Shown: positions 41,303 through 50,801, counted from the first letter of the stretch. The stretch is DNA of 64,000 nucleotides from Macrococcus hajekii (GCF_004359505.1 NZ_SCWE01000005.1:25632-89631), one strand, 5' to 3'. A program made the numbers and translations. The notes: a model not told the origin generated them from the letters alone.

Positions 41303-41665
41303 TTATTTAACTTCTACAGTTGCGCCAGCTTCTTCTAATTTAGCTTTTAATTCTTCAGCTTCGTCTTTAGAAACGCCTTCTTTAACAGCTTTAGGAGCAT
41401 TGTCTACTACTTCTTTAGCTTCTTTTAAGCCAAGACCAGTTGCTTCTTTAACAGCTTTAACAACTTTGATTTTTGAAGCGCCAGCAGACACTAATTCTAC
41501 TGTGAATTCAGTTTGCTCAGCTTCAGCTGCGCCACCTGCTGCACCAGCTGCTGCTACAGGAGCTGCTGCTGTTACGCCGAATTCTTCTTCAATTGCTTTT
41601 ACTAAGTCGTTTAATTCTAATACTGACATTTCTTTAATCATTTCAATAATTTTTTCGTTAGACAT
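41303..41665 (-). CDS. rplL: 50S ribosomal protein L7/L12
   Basis: Stalk protein that recruits translational GTPases, present as multiple dimers on L10. The 120-residue protein has the N-terminal dimer domain, an Ala/Gly-rich hinge (about residues 33-50) and the C-terminal factor-binding domain ([20 protein letters not shown]). It is cotranscribed with rplJ. Confidence 0.98.
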   Translation of the reverse strand: MSNEKIIEMIKEMSVLELNDLVKAIEEEFGVTAAAPVAAAGAAGGAAEAEQTEFTVELVSAGASKIKVVKAVKEATGLGLKEAKEVVDNAPKAVKEGVSKDEAEELKAKLEEAGATVEVK

Positions 41666-41699
41666 GATTGATTTCCTCCGTTTTTTTAAGTTTTATTTT

Positions 41700-42266
41700 T
41701 TATGCTTCTGGTGTTTCAGATACTTCTGCAGTTTCTTCTGCTGCAGGTGCTTCAGCTGGCGCTGCGGCTTCTGTTCCTGTTTCTTTCTGTTCGCCTACTG
41801 CTTTAACAGCATAAGCGAAGTTTCTCATTGGTGCTTGTAATACTGAAAGTACCATAGAGATAAGACCTTCTTTTGATGGTAAAGATGCGATAGCTTTAAC
41901 TTCTTCAACAGAAGTTACTTTACCTTCAATGATGCCGGCTTTGATTTCTAATTTTTCGTTTTCTTTTGCAAATTCAGCGATGATTTTAGCTGGTGCTACG
42001 ACTTCCTCGTTAGAGAATGCAATAGCGTTAGGTCCTGTTAAGAATTCTTCAATTCCTTCGATTCCAGCTGCAACTGCTGCACGACGTACTAAAGTATTTT
42101 TGTATACTTTAAACTCGATGCCTGCTTCGCGAAGTTGTTTACGCAGTTCAGTTACTTGCGCAACTGTTAAACCACGGTAGTCAACGATGATAGTAGATAC
42201 TGAATTATTGAACTGTTCAGTAATCAAATCAGCTTTTTGTTGTTTAAGTTCAACTACTTTAGACAT
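41700..42266 (-). CDS. rplJ: 50S ribosomal protein L10 with extended acidic tail
   Basis: Base of the L7/L12 stalk and translational repressor of its own operon. The 188-residue protein matches S. aureus L10 (166 residues) up to [14 protein letters not shown], then adds about 22 residues rich in Ala, Glu, Pro and Thr, ending VSETPEA. The C-terminal helix that holds L7/L12 dimers lies before this tail. The start follows TGGAGGTG. Confidence 0.96.
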   Translation of the reverse strand: MSKVVELKQQKADLITEQFNNSVSTIIVDYRGLTVAQVTELRKQLREAGIEFKVYKNTLVRRAAVAAGIEGIEEFLTGPNAIAFSNEEVVAPAKIIAEFAKENEKLEIKAGIIEGKVTSVEEVKAIASLPSKEGLISMVLSVLQAPMRNFAYAVKAVGEQKETGTEAAAPAEAPAAEETAEVSETPEA

Positions 42267-42291
42267 TCTGACACCTCCATTAAGATTTTTC

Positions 42292-42411
42292 GTGCTTTTT
42301 TAATATTAATTAAAAAAGCACTTTTCACCCATGGTAAAAAGTGCTTGAAGATTCAAGTCATTTTTCACCTCGGCAGGATGATTAAGCGCAAAGCCCCTGC
42401 TGTCTTAGGTT
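42292..42411 (-). promoter_or_regulatory. L10 leader (ribosomal-protein autoregulatory RNA) with attenuator
   Basis: In the mRNA, the conserved L10-leader core runs CCTAAGACAGCAGGGG then TTAATCATCCTGCCGAGG (42368-42410), the site for L10(L12)4. It is followed by a terminator hairpin, AAGCACTTTT to AAAAGTGCTT (42316-42346), with a T-run. A second 13-bp hairpin (42292-42304 with 42309-42321) shares the GTGCTT arm and cannot form at the same time. Confidence 0.9.
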
Positions 42412-42426
42412 ATAAATACAAATTAC

Positions 42427-42455
42427 ACTATAACGTGCAATCTGATATTTGTCAA
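42427..42455 (-). promoter_or_regulatory. Promoter of rplJ-rplL
   Basis: On the minus strand, a consensus -35 TTGACA (42450-42455) and -10 TATAGT (42427-42432) are 17 bases apart, just after the rplA stop. Confidence 0.92.
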
Positions 42456-42459
42456 TATA

Positions 42460-43155
42460 TTAGTTGCGGATTTCTGATGGGTCGATTTTGATACCAGGGC
42501 CCATAGTTGTAGAAACTGCAACAGTTTTGAAGTAAGTACCTTTAGATGATGCTGGTTTAGCTTTCGCTAATACATCTTTAATTGTGTTGAAGTTCTCAAT
42601 TAATTTTGCTTCATCAAATGATACTTTACCGATTGCTGCATGTACGATACCCGCTTTTTCAGCACGGTATTCAACTTTACCCGCTTTGATTTCGTTAACA
42701 GCTTTAGTAACATCCATTGTTACTGTACCTGTTTTAGGGTTAGGCATTAAACCTTTAGGTCCAAGTACACGTCCTAATTTACCCACTTCACCCATCATGT
42801 CTGGTGTTGCAACGATAACATCAAAGTCGAACCAACCTTGGTTGATTTTGTTGATGTACTCAGTATCGCCTACATAGTCAGCGCCTGCTGCTTCTGCTTC
42901 TTTAAGTTTTTCACCTTTAGCGAAGACTAATACACGTTGTGTTTTACCAGTACCGTTTGGCAGTACAACTGCACCACGGATCTGCTGATCATTTTTACGA
43001 GTGTCGATTCCTAGACGGAATGCAACTTCAACTGAAGCATCAAAATTAACTGTGCTTGTTTCTTTAGCGAGCTTAATTGCTTCTTCTACTGAGTAGAAGC
43101 TTTGAGCATCAACTTTCTGCACGGCTTCTTGATATTTTTTACCTTTTTTAGCCAT
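42460..43155 (-). CDS. rplA: 50S ribosomal protein L1
   Basis: Stalk protein binding 23S rRNA helices 76-78 and known repressor of the L11-L1 operon in other bacteria. The 231-residue protein has the family signature around [20 protein letters not shown]. It is second in the rplK-rplA operon, with a 100-base spacer containing two hairpins. Confidence 0.98.
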   Translation of the reverse strand: MAKKGKKYQEAVQKVDAQSFYSVEEAIKLAKETSTVNFDASVEVAFRLGIDTRKNDQQIRGAVVLPNGTGKTQRVLVFAKGEKLKEAEAAGADYVGDTEYINKINQGWFDFDVIVATPDMMGEVGKLGRVLGPKGLMPNPKTGTVTMDVTKAVNEIKAGKVEYRAEKAGIVHAAIGKVSFDEAKLIENFNTIKDVLAKAKPASSKGTYFKTVAVSTTMGPGIKIDPSEIRN

Positions 43156-43200
43156 TATTATTTCCTCCTTATAGTGGTTTTAGCGGAATTTCCTCCCACG

Positions 43201-43244
43201 CTTGCATAACAATGCAAGAGCAGACGTCAGACGTCTGCTTTTTT
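43201..43244 (+). terminator. Hairpin with plus-strand T-run in the rplK-rplA spacer
   Basis: AGCAGACGTC (43219-43228) and GACGTCTGCT (43230-43239) form a stem, followed on the plus strand by six T. Next to it is CTTGCAT/ATGCAAG (43201-43218). The terminator polarity faces antisense transcripts. On the sense strand it is preceded by A and followed by CTCTTGC, so it would stop sense transcription only weakly. Confidence 0.55.
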
Positions 43245-43255
43245 AAAACGGTTTA

Positions 43256-43678
43256 TTATTTAATTTCAAATCCCATGCTGCGAGCAGTACCAGCGATAAT
43301 ACGCATTGCTGCTTCAACGCTTGCTGCGTTTAAGTCTTCCATTTTTTCTTCAGCAATTTGTCTCACTTGATCTTCAGATACTGTTGCAACTTTGTTTTTA
43401 TTAGGTTCGCCTGAACCTTTTTCAACTTTAGCTGCTTTTTTCAGTAATACTGCTGCAGGTGGAGTTTTAGTGATAAATGTAAATGAACGGTCTTCAAATA
43501 CAGAAATTTCAACTGGAATGATTAAACCTGCTTGTTCTTGAGTACGCGCGTTAAATTCTTTACAGAATCCCATGATGTTTACACCCGCTTGACCTAATGC
43601 TGGACCAACTGGTGGTGCTGGATTCGCTTTACCTGCAGGAATTTGCAATTTAACAACTTTGATTACTTTTTTAGCCAC
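43256..43678 (-). CDS. rplK: 50S ribosomal protein L11
   Basis: GTPase-associated-centre protein, needed for RelA activation and thiopeptide binding. The 140-residue protein has the proline-rich N-terminal loop ([20 protein letters not shown]). The start is GTG at 43678, 8 bases after AGGAGG; a GTG 3 codons earlier overlaps that site. The length equals that of S. aureus L11. Confidence 0.97.
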   Translation of the reverse strand: MAKKVIKVVKLQIPAGKANPAPPVGPALGQAGVNIMGFCKEFNARTQEQAGLIIPVEISVFEDRSFTFITKTPPAAVLLKKAAKVEKGSGEPNKNKVATVSEDQVRQIAEEKMEDLNAASVEAAMRIIAGTARSMGFEIK

Positions 43679-43705
43679 GATGTGCACCTCCTATAATATC
43701 GTGAT

Positions 43706-43765
43706 GTGGTCACAGGGTATGATATTTACCCTCCCACTCAACAACCGTGCTTTAGACACGACCAC
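43706..43765 (-). promoter_or_regulatory. Structured leader of the rplK-rplA operon, candidate L1-binding site
   Basis: In the mRNA, GTGGTC (43760-43765) closes with GACCAC (43706-43711) around two hairpins: CGTG/CACG and AGGGTA/TACCCT. GTGGGAGGGT precedes the second hairpin. This three-way junction ends a few bases before the ribosome site and fits autoregulation by L1. Confidence 0.6.
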
Positions 43766-43768
43766 AAA

Positions 43769-43797
43769 ATAATACCATCTATTCACAACGATTGCAA
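43769..43797 (-). promoter_or_regulatory. Promoter of rplK-rplA
   Basis: On the minus strand, -35 TTGCAA (43792-43797) and -10 TATTAT (43769-43774) are 17 bases apart, just after the nusG stop. Confidence 0.85.
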
Positions 43798-43817
43798 GTG
43801 TATTTTTTAATATTTTA

Positions 43818-44363
43818 TTATAGTTTTTCAACTTGATCGAATTCTACTTCAACCGGTGTTTCACGTCCGAATAATTCAACAAGGACTGTTAATTTGTATT
43901 TTTCAGCATCCATCTCTTTAATTTCGCCCACTTGATTAGTGAATGGTCCTGACGTAATACGGACTTGTTCACCTGTTTCAAGTTCAACATCAATCGTTTT
44001 CTCTGACATACCCATCGACTTCAGAATAAATCTTGCCTCGTCTGGTAGCAAAGGATTCGGCTTTGATCCTGCACCTGCTGATCCAACAAAACCTGTGACC
44101 CCCGGTGTGTTACGGACAACATACCATGATTCATCAGTCATAACGAGCTCTACTAAAACATAGCCTGGGAATGTTTTCTTAAGTGATGTTTTGCGTTTAC
44201 CATCTTTAATCGTTGTTTCTTCTTCTTCTGGAATCACAACGCGGAAGATTTGATCCTGCATATTCATGGACTCAAGACGTTTTTCCAAGTTATCTTTAAC
44301 CTTATTTTCGTAACCGGAATACGTATGAACCGCATACCAATGCTTTTTACTTTCTTCTGACAT
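43818..44363 (-). CDS. nusG: Transcription elongation/termination factor NusG
   Basis: RNA polymerase-bound factor affecting pausing and coupling to translation. The 181-residue protein has the NGN domain (WYAVHTYSGYENKVKDNL, GYVLVELVMTDESWYVVRN) and a C-terminal KOW domain (GPFTNQVGEIKEMDAEKYKL). It lies 11 bases after secE in the rpmG-secE-nusG operon. Confidence 0.97.
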   Translation of the reverse strand: MSEESKKHWYAVHTYSGYENKVKDNLEKRLESMNMQDQIFRVVIPEEEETTIKDGKRKTSLKKTFPGYVLVELVMTDESWYVVRNTPGVTGFVGSAGAGSKPNPLLPDEARFILKSMGMSEKTIDVELETGEQVRITSGPFTNQVGEIKEMDAEKYKLTVLVELFGRETPVEVEFDQVEKL

Positions 44364-44374
44364 GATGTGCCTCC

Positions 44375-44551
44375 TTAATTAATTAACTTGATCAGTTCTG
44401 TAATACCTAAATCGATGACGTAAAAGAATAGAATAAAAAATAGAACGGTCAGTACAACAATCGTTGTATCACGTACGACTTCTTTGCCTGTTGGCCAAGT
44501 CGTCTTTTTCATTTCTGATATAACGCCCTGGAAGAAATTTTCTTTGTGCAT
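44375..44551 (-). CDS. secE: Preprotein translocase subunit SecE
   Basis: Essential membrane subunit of the SecYEG channel. The 58-residue protein starts [20 protein letters not shown] and has an amphipathic surface helix ([15 protein letters not shown], the SecE signature) and one membrane helix ([20 protein letters not shown]). Start ATG at 44551 follows GGAGGCAAT. It lies between rpmG and nusG, as in other Firmicutes. Confidence 0.95.
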   Translation of the reverse strand: MHKENFFQGVISEMKKTTWPTGKEVVRDTTIVVLTVLFFILFFYVIDLGITELIKLIN

Positions 44552-44563
44552 TCGTATTGCCTC

Positions 44564-44704
44564 CTAAATTGATTCTTTATGAATCGTGTGCGCATCACAC
44601 GTCTTACAGTATTTTTTCAGTTCCAGCCGTGTCTCTGAATCTCTTTTCATCACTGTATAATTGCGGCTCCCACACTTTGAACAGTTCATTGCGACTTTTT
44701 TCAC
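44564..44704 (-). CDS. rpmG: 50S ribosomal protein L33, zinc-finger type
   Basis: Small ribosomal protein of 46 residues: MKKVAMNCSKCGSRNYTVMK then a basic C-terminus ending AHTIHKESI. It carries two CxxC pairs (Cys8/Cys11 and Cys33/Cys36), so it is the zinc-binding form. Start GTG at 44704 follows AAGGAGAG. It is the first gene of the rpmG-secE-nusG operon. Confidence 0.92.
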   Translation of the reverse strand: MKKVAMNCSKCGSRNYTVMKRDSETRLELKKYCKTCDAHTIHKESI

Positions 44705-44727
44705 TCTAACTCTCCTTAATCTTATTT

Positions 44728-44756
44728 AATATAAAACCTAAAGAATTAATTGTCAA
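44728..44756 (-). promoter_or_regulatory. Promoter of rpmG-secE-nusG
   Basis: On the minus strand, a consensus -35 TTGACA (44751-44756) and -10 TATATT (44728-44733) are 17 bases apart. The -35 overlaps the sigH stop codon. Confidence 0.88.
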
Positions 44757-45367
44757 CGCATCAACTGAGATAGAATCTTATTTTTCAGGCGTGTATGTGC
44801 GTTTCTCACCATTCGTTCTGTCTTTTTCTGTTTCCGCATGAATTCTGTTATGTCATCACCCGCTATGAGATGTTTCAGCAGCTGATGCTCTAGTGGACTC
44901 AATCCTAATGTAACAGGATTGATTGATAGCCAGAGTTCTTTATACAGACTAATATTTTCAGGCGTCGGCTTGTAATCACTCAGCATAGCTTCAAGGGGCT
45001 GATCCGATAGTTCCACGTGCAGCGGCTGCTGCAGACTCATCATGTGCCGGTGCTGTCTATTTTTTCTTGCCCAGTCCACCAGTCTATAATGAAGCAGTTT
45101 TAAATAATAGGGCTGAAAAATACCACACTTCTCTTCATCATATTGCAGCGCAGACTGATAGAGTAAAATGAGCGCATCTTGATGTACCTCCTCTATATCC
45201 AGCAGAGGATAACGCAAGCCGCAATGATAAATCAGCGGCTTCATTCTGACTGACAGCAGTTCAAACGCCGGTTCATTTCCTTTTTTAATTTCACTGACCA
45301 GAGTTTCATCATTTTTTGCACTGTAATCAGCTAACGGCTCAAAAATATAAGTCAGCAGAATGTTCAA
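44753..45367 (-). CDS. sigH: Sigma factor SigH (competence / Spo0H-like)
   Basis: Sigma-70-family factor at the position of staphylococcal sigH, which drives competence genes in S. aureus. Region 2 is in ALILLYQSALQYDEEKCG to RLVDWARKNRQHRH and region 4 in LSPLEHQLLKHLIAG to RMVRNAHTRLKNK. The protein is short and diverged from B. subtilis SigH. The start is uncertain: an ATG at 45379 has no ribosome site, while the TTG at 45367 follows GAGGTG; the latter gives 204 residues. Confidence 0.8.
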   Translation of the reverse strand: MNILLTYIFEPLADYSAKNDETLVSEIKKGNEPAFELLSVRMKPLIYHCGLRYPLLDIEEVHQDALILLYQSALQYDEEKCGIFQPYYLKLLHYRLVDWARKNRQHRHMMSLQQPLHVELSDQPLEAMLSDYKPTPENISLYKELWLSINPVTLGLSPLEHQLLKHLIAGDDITEFMRKQKKTERMVRNAHTRLKNKILSQLMR

Positions 45368-45445
45368 ATGACACCTCATTTGTTTTTAACTTTATTTTAA
45401 CCGCATACTTAGCATTAAACAAATGCTGCCGTCAAGATAAATTAT

Positions 45446-45964
45446 TTACTTATAGCCCCGTCTAATCTGTTCCAGCCGCTTCTTCGTCTCCTCATCTATT
45501 GCTATACGCATGCGAGGCTGATGATGTGTCATTTCTTCAAGTTCCTGTTCCAGCATCACCTTATCTTCCTCTAGTTCAATTAAAAATTCACGGGAAGAGA
45601 TGCGAAGCGCACCCGCGCCGAAAATCGTGTGTTGCTCTGATAAATCACTCGTTACAACTGTTATACGTGTAATGTGTTTATCATATAGATCATAGACAAG
45701 CCGCTCGATGACTGCATCTGCTGTTTCGTCTTTTTTGGAGTAGATAATCTGAATACCATGAAAATATTCCCTTGCTTCGTTACTGCCTGTATTATAGGCA
45801 TCAAAAACGCAGTAAAGTTCTGCCTGCTGTCTTGCATTATAGTTAACGAGAGACAACAGCAGTGCTTTCCTTGCTTCTTCAAGAGAAGTTTGAGCTATCT
45901 GCTTCAACGTTTCACTCTGTCCGATGACATTATAGCCATCTACAATAGTATAGTGCTTTTTCAT
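45446..45964 (-). CDS. rae1: Ribosome-associated endonuclease Rae1 (NYN domain, YacP)
   Basis: PIN-like NYN-domain RNase; in B. subtilis Rae1 cleaves certain mRNAs in the ribosomal A site. The 172-residue protein has the acidic active-site segments YTIVDGYNVIG and VFDAYNTG, VVTSDLSEQ and a basic helical C-terminus. It overlaps the rlmB stop by 1 base (TGATG) and is the last gene of the cysE operon. Confidence 0.88.
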   Translation of the reverse strand: MKKHYTIVDGYNVIGQSETLKQIAQTSLEEARKALLLSLVNYNARQQAELYCVFDAYNTGSNEAREYFHGIQIIYSKKDETADAVIERLVYDLYDKHITRITVVTSDLSEQHTIFGAGALRISSREFLIELEEDKVMLEQELEEMTHHQPRMRIAIDEETKKRLEQIRRGYK

Positions 45965-46698
45965 CAGTCAAGCGGTGTTCGTTTTCTATAGACTTCATAC
46001 ATCAGAAGGCTCGCTGCAACAGATGCGTTCAGACTATTAACATGGCCGATCATAGGCAGATGGACAAGAAAATCGCATTTATCTTTAACGAGACGGCTCA
46101 TGCCTTCACCCTCAGAGCCAATGACAATCGCGAGTGGCATACCCGCATCCATCTGACGATAATCAATAGATTTTTTTGCATCTGTACCGCATACCCAGAA
46201 GCCTGCTTCTTTCAGTTTATCGATAGTCTGCGCAAGGTTAGTGACGCGCATCACCGGTACATGTTCAACTGCCCCCGTTGATGCTTTTACGACTGTTGAA
46301 TTCAACGTAACTGACCGACGCTTTGGTATGATGATTCCGTCTACTCCAATGGCATCCGCAGTACGAATAATAGAGCCGAGGTTATGAGGGTCTTCCAGTC
46401 CATCGAGAATCATTACCGTTGATAACTTACCTTTAACTCGCTCAAGAAAATCTTCCACTTCCATATAGTCGTAAGGCGAAATCTGTGCTGCGATTCCTTG
46501 ATGCGGCACGTCACTCATTTGATCAAGCTTACTTTTTGGTACTTGCTGCACCATAATATGACGGTCTTTCAGTATATCGAGGATAGGTTTTATCTGCTGT
46601 TTATTAATCCCTTCCTGAATATAAACTTTATTGATTTCACGCTCAGCTTGGGCGGCACTTTTAACGGCATGACGCCCTACAATGATATCTTCATTCAT
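45964..46698 (-). CDS. rlmB: 23S rRNA (guanosine-2251-2'-O)-methyltransferase
   Basis: SPOUT-class (TrmH family) methyltransferase. The 244-residue protein has an N-terminal substrate-binding domain ([11 protein letters not shown]) and the knotted SAM domain with [33 protein letters not shown] and the C-terminal [14 protein letters not shown]. The exact target G2251 is assigned by family. It overlaps mrnC by 4 bases. Confidence 0.92.
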   Translation of the reverse strand: MNEDIIVGRHAVKSAAQAEREINKVYIQEGINKQQIKPILDILKDRHIMVQQVPKSKLDQMSDVPHQGIAAQISPYDYMEVEDFLERVKGKLSTVMILDGLEDPHNLGSIIRTADAIGVDGIIIPKRRSVTLNSTVVKASTGAVEHVPVMRVTNLAQTIDKLKEAGFWVCGTDAKKSIDYRQMDAGMPLAIVIGSEGEGMSRLVKDKCDFLVHLPMIGHVNSLNASVAASLLMYEVYRKRTPLD

Positions 46699-47096
46699 TT
46701 CGGTTCTCTCTCCTCGCAGAGTTCGACTATTCGCTCCAGTAAATGCTGGAGCCTGTCATCTTCTCCCGCTAATTTCAGGTAACCGATAACAGCCTCCAGG
46801 GCAGTACTCTTTTTATAAGTCAGAACATCTGTATTTTTAGCTTTCGTATGACTTTTAGCGTTACGACCTCTCATCAATACATCGTACTCCGCTTCTGTAA
46901 AGTATGACTCAGCAACCAGTGCATCAAATGTCTGGGCCTGACTTTTAGCAGAAACGTAGAAAGTTGTTGCCCTGTGCAAAGTGTTAGGTTTAGCTTTAAG
47001 ACGCATGATGACATGTGTTCTCACATGCAGATCAAGTAAAGCATCGCCTAAGTAAGCAAGGGTCAGCGGATTATAGAGATGTGCCCGTTCAGCCAC
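46695..47096 (-). CDS. mrnC: Mini-ribonuclease III
   Basis: Short RNase III lacking a double-strand RNA-binding domain; in B. subtilis it matures 23S rRNA ends. The 133-residue protein has the catalytic segment [30 protein letters not shown] and [13 protein letters not shown]. The start is GTG at 47096 after GTGAGGT. It overlaps cysS by 8 bases, the usual Firmicutes arrangement. Confidence 0.93.
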   Translation of the reverse strand: MAERAHLYNPLTLAYLGDALLDLHVRTHVIMRLKAKPNTLHRATTFYVSAKSQAQTFDALVAESYFTEAEYDVLMRGRNAKSHTKAKNTDVLTYKKSTALEAVIGYLKLAGEDDRLQHLLERIVELCEEREPK

Positions 47097-48483
47097 GACG
47101 GAACCTCACACCTTGAGAAGTATCTTCAAGGATGATATTTTTATCTTTCAGTAAATCACGAATCTCATCAGCACGGGCGAAATCTTTGTTTTTTCTCGCT
47201 GTCTGTCGTTCTTCAATCAATACTTCAATCTCGTCATCCAGTAATTCTTCTTTCATATCAAGATTAACACCGAGCACACTGCTGAAAATATCAAACACTT
47301 CAATAAATCGGCTGATGACGGCTTGATCTGTTGTTGAACGCTGATTATAGACATTTGCCGCTTTCGCAAGTTCATACCAGCTCGTCACTGCATTGGCTGT
47401 ATTAAAATCATCATCCATCGCTGTTTCAAAATGGTTGAGGATCTGGTTGATCTCTTCTATCACTGATTGATCATCGGCGATATCAACAGACATGGATTGA
47501 CGTTCCTTCAGTGCATGATAGGCATTCTGGATACGTTCAAGACCAGCTTTCGCACTTGCAACAAGCTCTCTATTGTAGTTAATCGGATTGCGATAGTGTA
47601 CGCTGATTATGAAGAAACGTAATACATCCGGATCTACTTCCTTGATGATATCGTGTACAAGAATAAAGTTACCTAACGATTTACTCATCTTCTCATTATC
47701 GATATTAATGAAGCCATTATGTAGCCAGTAGCGCGCAAAGGTTTTATCATTATGAGCTTCCGATTGAGCAATTTCATTCTCGTGATGCGGAAATGCTAAA
47801 TCGCTGCCTCCTGCATGGATATCAATAGTGTCACCGAGCAATTTACGCGCCATCACAGAACATTCAATATGCCAGCCTGGACGACCTTCTCCCCATGGGC
47901 TATCCCACTTTATTTCTCCTGGTTTAGCTGCTTTCCAAAGTGCAAAGTCCAGTGCATCATCCTTCAATTCGCCTTGCTGGATGCGTGCACCCACCTTTAA
48001 CTCATCGATTGATTGCTGACTCAGCTTACCATAGCCATCAAACTTTCTTGTGCGGAAATAAACATCTCCGCCATTTGCATAAGCGTAGTCTTTATCAATC
48101 AGTACTTTGATAAATTCGATGATATCATCCATATGTTCCATTACACGTGGATGTGCAGTGGCAGGTTTACAGTTAAGCGCCTGAGTATCTTCAAAGTAAG
48201 CTTCAATAAAACGATCTGCCACTTCCGGCACAGTCGAGCCCAGTTCATTCGCCGCTTTAATCAGCTTGTCATCCACATCTGTGAAGTTTGATACATAATT
48301 TACGTCGAAACCTTTGTATTCGAAATAGCGACGGACGACATCAAAGCTGATAGCAGGACGCGCGTTCCCTATATGGATGTAGTTATAAACCGTCGGACCG
48401 CAGACATACATTTTCACTTTGCCTTCTTCCAGTGGCTCAAACGGTTCCTTTTTTCTAGTGAGTGTATTATATAACGTAATCAT
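47089..48483 (-). CDS. cysS: Cysteinyl-tRNA synthetase
   Basis: Class I synthetase charging tRNA-Cys. The 464-residue protein has [16 protein letters not shown] (HIGH motif with zinc ligand Cys), GWHIECS, and KMSKSLGN. The ATG at 48483 follows GGAGAG; an in-frame start 14 codons upstream lies inside cysE. It overlaps the cysE end by 17 bases. Confidence 0.97.
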   Translation of the reverse strand: MITLYNTLTRKKEPFEPLEEGKVKMYVCGPTVYNYIHIGNARPAISFDVVRRYFEYKGFDVNYVSNFTDVDDKLIKAANELGSTVPEVADRFIEAYFEDTQALNCKPATAHPRVMEHMDDIIEFIKVLIDKDYAYANGGDVYFRTRKFDGYGKLSQQSIDELKVGARIQQGELKDDALDFALWKAAKPGEIKWDSPWGEGRPGWHIECSVMARKLLGDTIDIHAGGSDLAFPHHENEIAQSEAHNDKTFARYWLHNGFINIDNEKMSKSLGNFILVHDIIKEVDPDVLRFFIISVHYRNPINYNRELVASAKAGLERIQNAYHALKERQSMSVDIADDQSVIEEINQILNHFETAMDDDFNTANAVTSWYELAKAANVYNQRSTTDQAVISRFIEVFDIFSSVLGVNLDMKEELLDDEIEVLIEERQTARKNKDFARADEIRDLLKDKNIILEDTSQGVRFRRG

Positions 48484-49108
48484 CTGTAATCTCTCCATTC
48501 TTGACTTTATCAATATGTCGTTCAAGTTCTCTTAACTTTTCATAAAGCGGGTCAGGTAACTGGGTATGATCAAAACTTTTACCTACACGTTTACCTTGAT
48601 GTTTGACGATATGACCCGGAATACCTACTACCGTGCTATAATCCGGCACATTTTTCAGTACGACAGAGTTCGCACCGATATTCACATTATTGCCGATCTG
48701 TATATTACCTAAAACCTTGGCACCTGCTGCTATCAGCACATTGTCTCCGATATCCGGGTGACGTTTCCCTGATTCTTTGCCGGTACCTCCTAATGTCACC
48801 CCTTGATAAATGGTGACATTATCTCCAATCGTGCATGTTTCACCGATCACAATGCCCATACCGTGGTCTATGAACAGTCGACGGCCAATTTGAGCTCCCG
48901 GATGAATTTCAATACCTGTCATAAAGCGGGAGAACTGACTGATAGCACGTGCTGAAAAGTATCTCTTACGCTTAAATAACCGGTGAGCAATAAGATGCCA
49001 CCAGATAGCATGCAGACCTGAATACGTCAGAAAAACTTCAATACTACTTCTTGCTGCCGGATCTTGTTCGAATACCATCGCAATATCCTCTTTAATACGA
49101 TTGAACAA
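48467..49108 (-). CDS. cysE: Serine O-acetyltransferase
   Basis: Makes O-acetylserine for cysteine synthesis. The 213-residue left-handed beta-helix protein has [31 protein letters not shown] (catalytic His), [20 protein letters not shown] and [10 protein letters not shown]. It begins with TTG at 49108 after AAGGTGAG; S. aureus CysE aligns from the same residue. It is the first gene after a Cys T-box. Confidence 0.96.
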   Translation of the reverse strand: MFNRIKEDIAMVFEQDPAARSSIEVFLTYSGLHAIWWHLIAHRLFKRKRYFSARAISQFSRFMTGIEIHPGAQIGRRLFIDHGMGIVIGETCTIGDNVTIYQGVTLGGTGKESGKRHPDIGDNVLIAAGAKVLGNIQIGNNVNIGANSVVLKNVPDYSTVVGIPGHIVKHQGKRVGKSFDHTQLPDPLYEKLRELERHIDKVKNGEITDDYVI

Positions 49109-49135
49109 TTTCTCACCTTCCCCCTTATATAAAAA

Positions 49136-49310
49136 GACACCTCAGACGAATAATCGTCAGAGGTGTCTGTAATAAACACGGTTCCACTCTTCATCAAATG
49201 GCAGAGCCATTCACTCATTAATATATAAAATTCAATACGGAAGGTGCATTCAATTAATTCTGCCACGTCTTTCCACCGACCAGACGCTCTCTCTCAGACA
49301 GTCTTAATTT
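49136..49310 (-). promoter_or_regulatory. T-box riboswitch (Cys) before cysE-cysS
   Basis: In the mRNA, the T-box sequence reads AGAGTGGAACCGTG and is followed by a terminator of 14-base arms (49136-49149 with 49154-49167, one mismatch) and a T-run. The likely specifier is UGC in GAATGCACC (about 49245-49253), a Cys codon, matching cysE/cysS. Uncharged tRNA-Cys should permit read-through. Confidence 0.92.
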
Positions 49311-49330
49311 ACTATGTCTTCCTACATTTT

Positions 49331-49360
49331 ATTATACTGTGTAAGGTTCAATACGTTCAA
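49331..49360 (-). promoter_or_regulatory. Promoter of the cysE operon
   Basis: On the minus strand, -35 TTGAAC (49355-49360) and -10 TATAAT (49331-49336) are 18 bases apart, within the end of gltX. Confidence 0.75.
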
Positions 49361-50786
49361 GTACTTTATCTTTCCCCAGGAGTTCCATCGTATTCGGTAA
49401 TTCCGGACCATGTGTCTGACCTGATACAACAACACGAATAGGCATGAATAAGTTTTTACCTTTAATGCCCGTTTCTTTCTGCACGGCTTTTATAGTTGCT
49501 TTAATTGAAGCGGCATCGAATTTATCCAGTTCTGATAACTTCTCTCTCAATACTCGCATCAGTTCCGGTACTTGTTCACCATTAACAACTTCCGTTGCTT
49601 CTGCATCCAGCTGCAGTTCATCTTTGAAAAAGAGTTCTGACAATTCGACGATTTCACCCGCGTAACTCATCTGCTGCTGATAAAGTCCTACGAGCTCTTT
49701 TGCCCATTCCAGCTCTTCTTCTGAAGGATTCTCTGCAATCAGTTCTGCCTTTTTCATATGTGGTAATGTCATTTCAAATACCGTATCAAGATCTTTCTCT
49801 TTCATGTATTGATTATTGATCCATGCAAGCTTCACTTTATCGAAGAAAGCAGGTGACTTGCTCAGACGTTTCTCATCAAACATTTCAATAAACTGTTCTT
49901 TAGAGAAAATCTCTTCTTCACCGACTGGAGACCAGCCAAGTAAACCAATGAAATTAAAGAGTGCCTCTGGTAAGTAGCCGAGGTCATGATACTGCTCAAT
50001 AAATTGAATGATAGAACCATCGCGTTTTGACAATTTTTTACGCTCTTCATTAACAATTAAAGTCATATGACCGAAAGTCGGCACATCATAACCCAGTGCT
50101 TCATAAATCATGATTTGCTTCGGTGTATTTGAAATATGATCGTCACCACGGATAACATGGGATATTTCCATGAAGTGATCATCGATTGCAACTGCGAAGT
50201 TATAAGTGGGGATACCATCCTTCTTAACAATGACCCAGTCACCGATACCATCTGATTCAAATGATACATCACCTTTAACCATATCCGTGAATGTATACGT
50301 CTTGCCTTCAGGCACACGGAAACGAATACTTGGCTGACGACCTTCAGCGATGAACGCTTCTTCTTCTTCTTTCGTCAGATGAGCATGCTGACCACCATAA
50401 CGAGGCATTTCTCCACGAGCCTGCTGTTCCTCACGCTCAGCTTCCAGCTCCTCAGATGTCATATAGCAGCGGTAAGCCTTATCTTCAGCAAGGAGCTGCT
50501 CTACAATCGGATTATAAATATGCGCACGCTCAGACTGGCGGTAAGGACCATATCCGCCATCTTTATCGACAGATTCATCCCACTCAAGACCCAGCCATTT
50601 TAAGTAGCGCAGCTGAGATTCTTCTCCGCCTTCTACATTACGTGCTGTATCAGTGTCTTCAATACGAACGATGAAATCTCCGTTATAGTGTTTAGCAAAT
50701 AAATAATTGAATAATGCTGTACGTGCATTACCGATATGCAGGAATCCTGTTGGTGACGGTGCATATCTTACTCTTACTTTATCCAT
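49332..50786 (-). CDS. gltX: Glutamyl-tRNA synthetase
   Basis: Class I synthetase, probably non-discriminating (charging both tRNA-Glu and tRNA-Gln), as in other Firmicutes that use GatCAB. The 484-residue protein has [19 protein letters not shown] (HIGH) and KLSKRDGS (KMSKS). It lies 15 bases after ispF; the cysE promoter overlaps its 3' end. Confidence 0.97.
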   Translation of the reverse strand: MDKVRVRYAPSPTGFLHIGNARTALFNYLFAKHYNGDFIVRIEDTDTARNVEGGEESQLRYLKWLGLEWDESVDKDGGYGPYRQSERAHIYNPIVEQLLAEDKAYRCYMTSEELEAEREEQQARGEMPRYGGQHAHLTKEEEEAFIAEGRQPSIRFRVPEGKTYTFTDMVKGDVSFESDGIGDWVIVKKDGIPTYNFAVAIDDHFMEISHVIRGDDHISNTPKQIMIYEALGYDVPTFGHMTLIVNEERKKLSKRDGSIIQFIEQYHDLGYLPEALFNFIGLLGWSPVGEEEIFSKEQFIEMFDEKRLSKSPAFFDKVKLAWINNQYMKEKDLDTVFEMTLPHMKKAELIAENPSEEELEWAKELVGLYQQQMSYAGEIVELSELFFKDELQLDAEATEVVNGEQVPELMRVLREKLSELDKFDAASIKATIKAVQKETGIKGKNLFMPIRVVVSGQTHGPELPNTMELLGKDKVLERIEPYTV

Positions 50787-50801
50787 TTATGTCACTCCAA
50801 T

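Noticed and set aside
49120..49310. A small ORF in the cysE leader
   Set aside because: The region is explained by a T-box with its terminator; short frames there lack ribosome sites.
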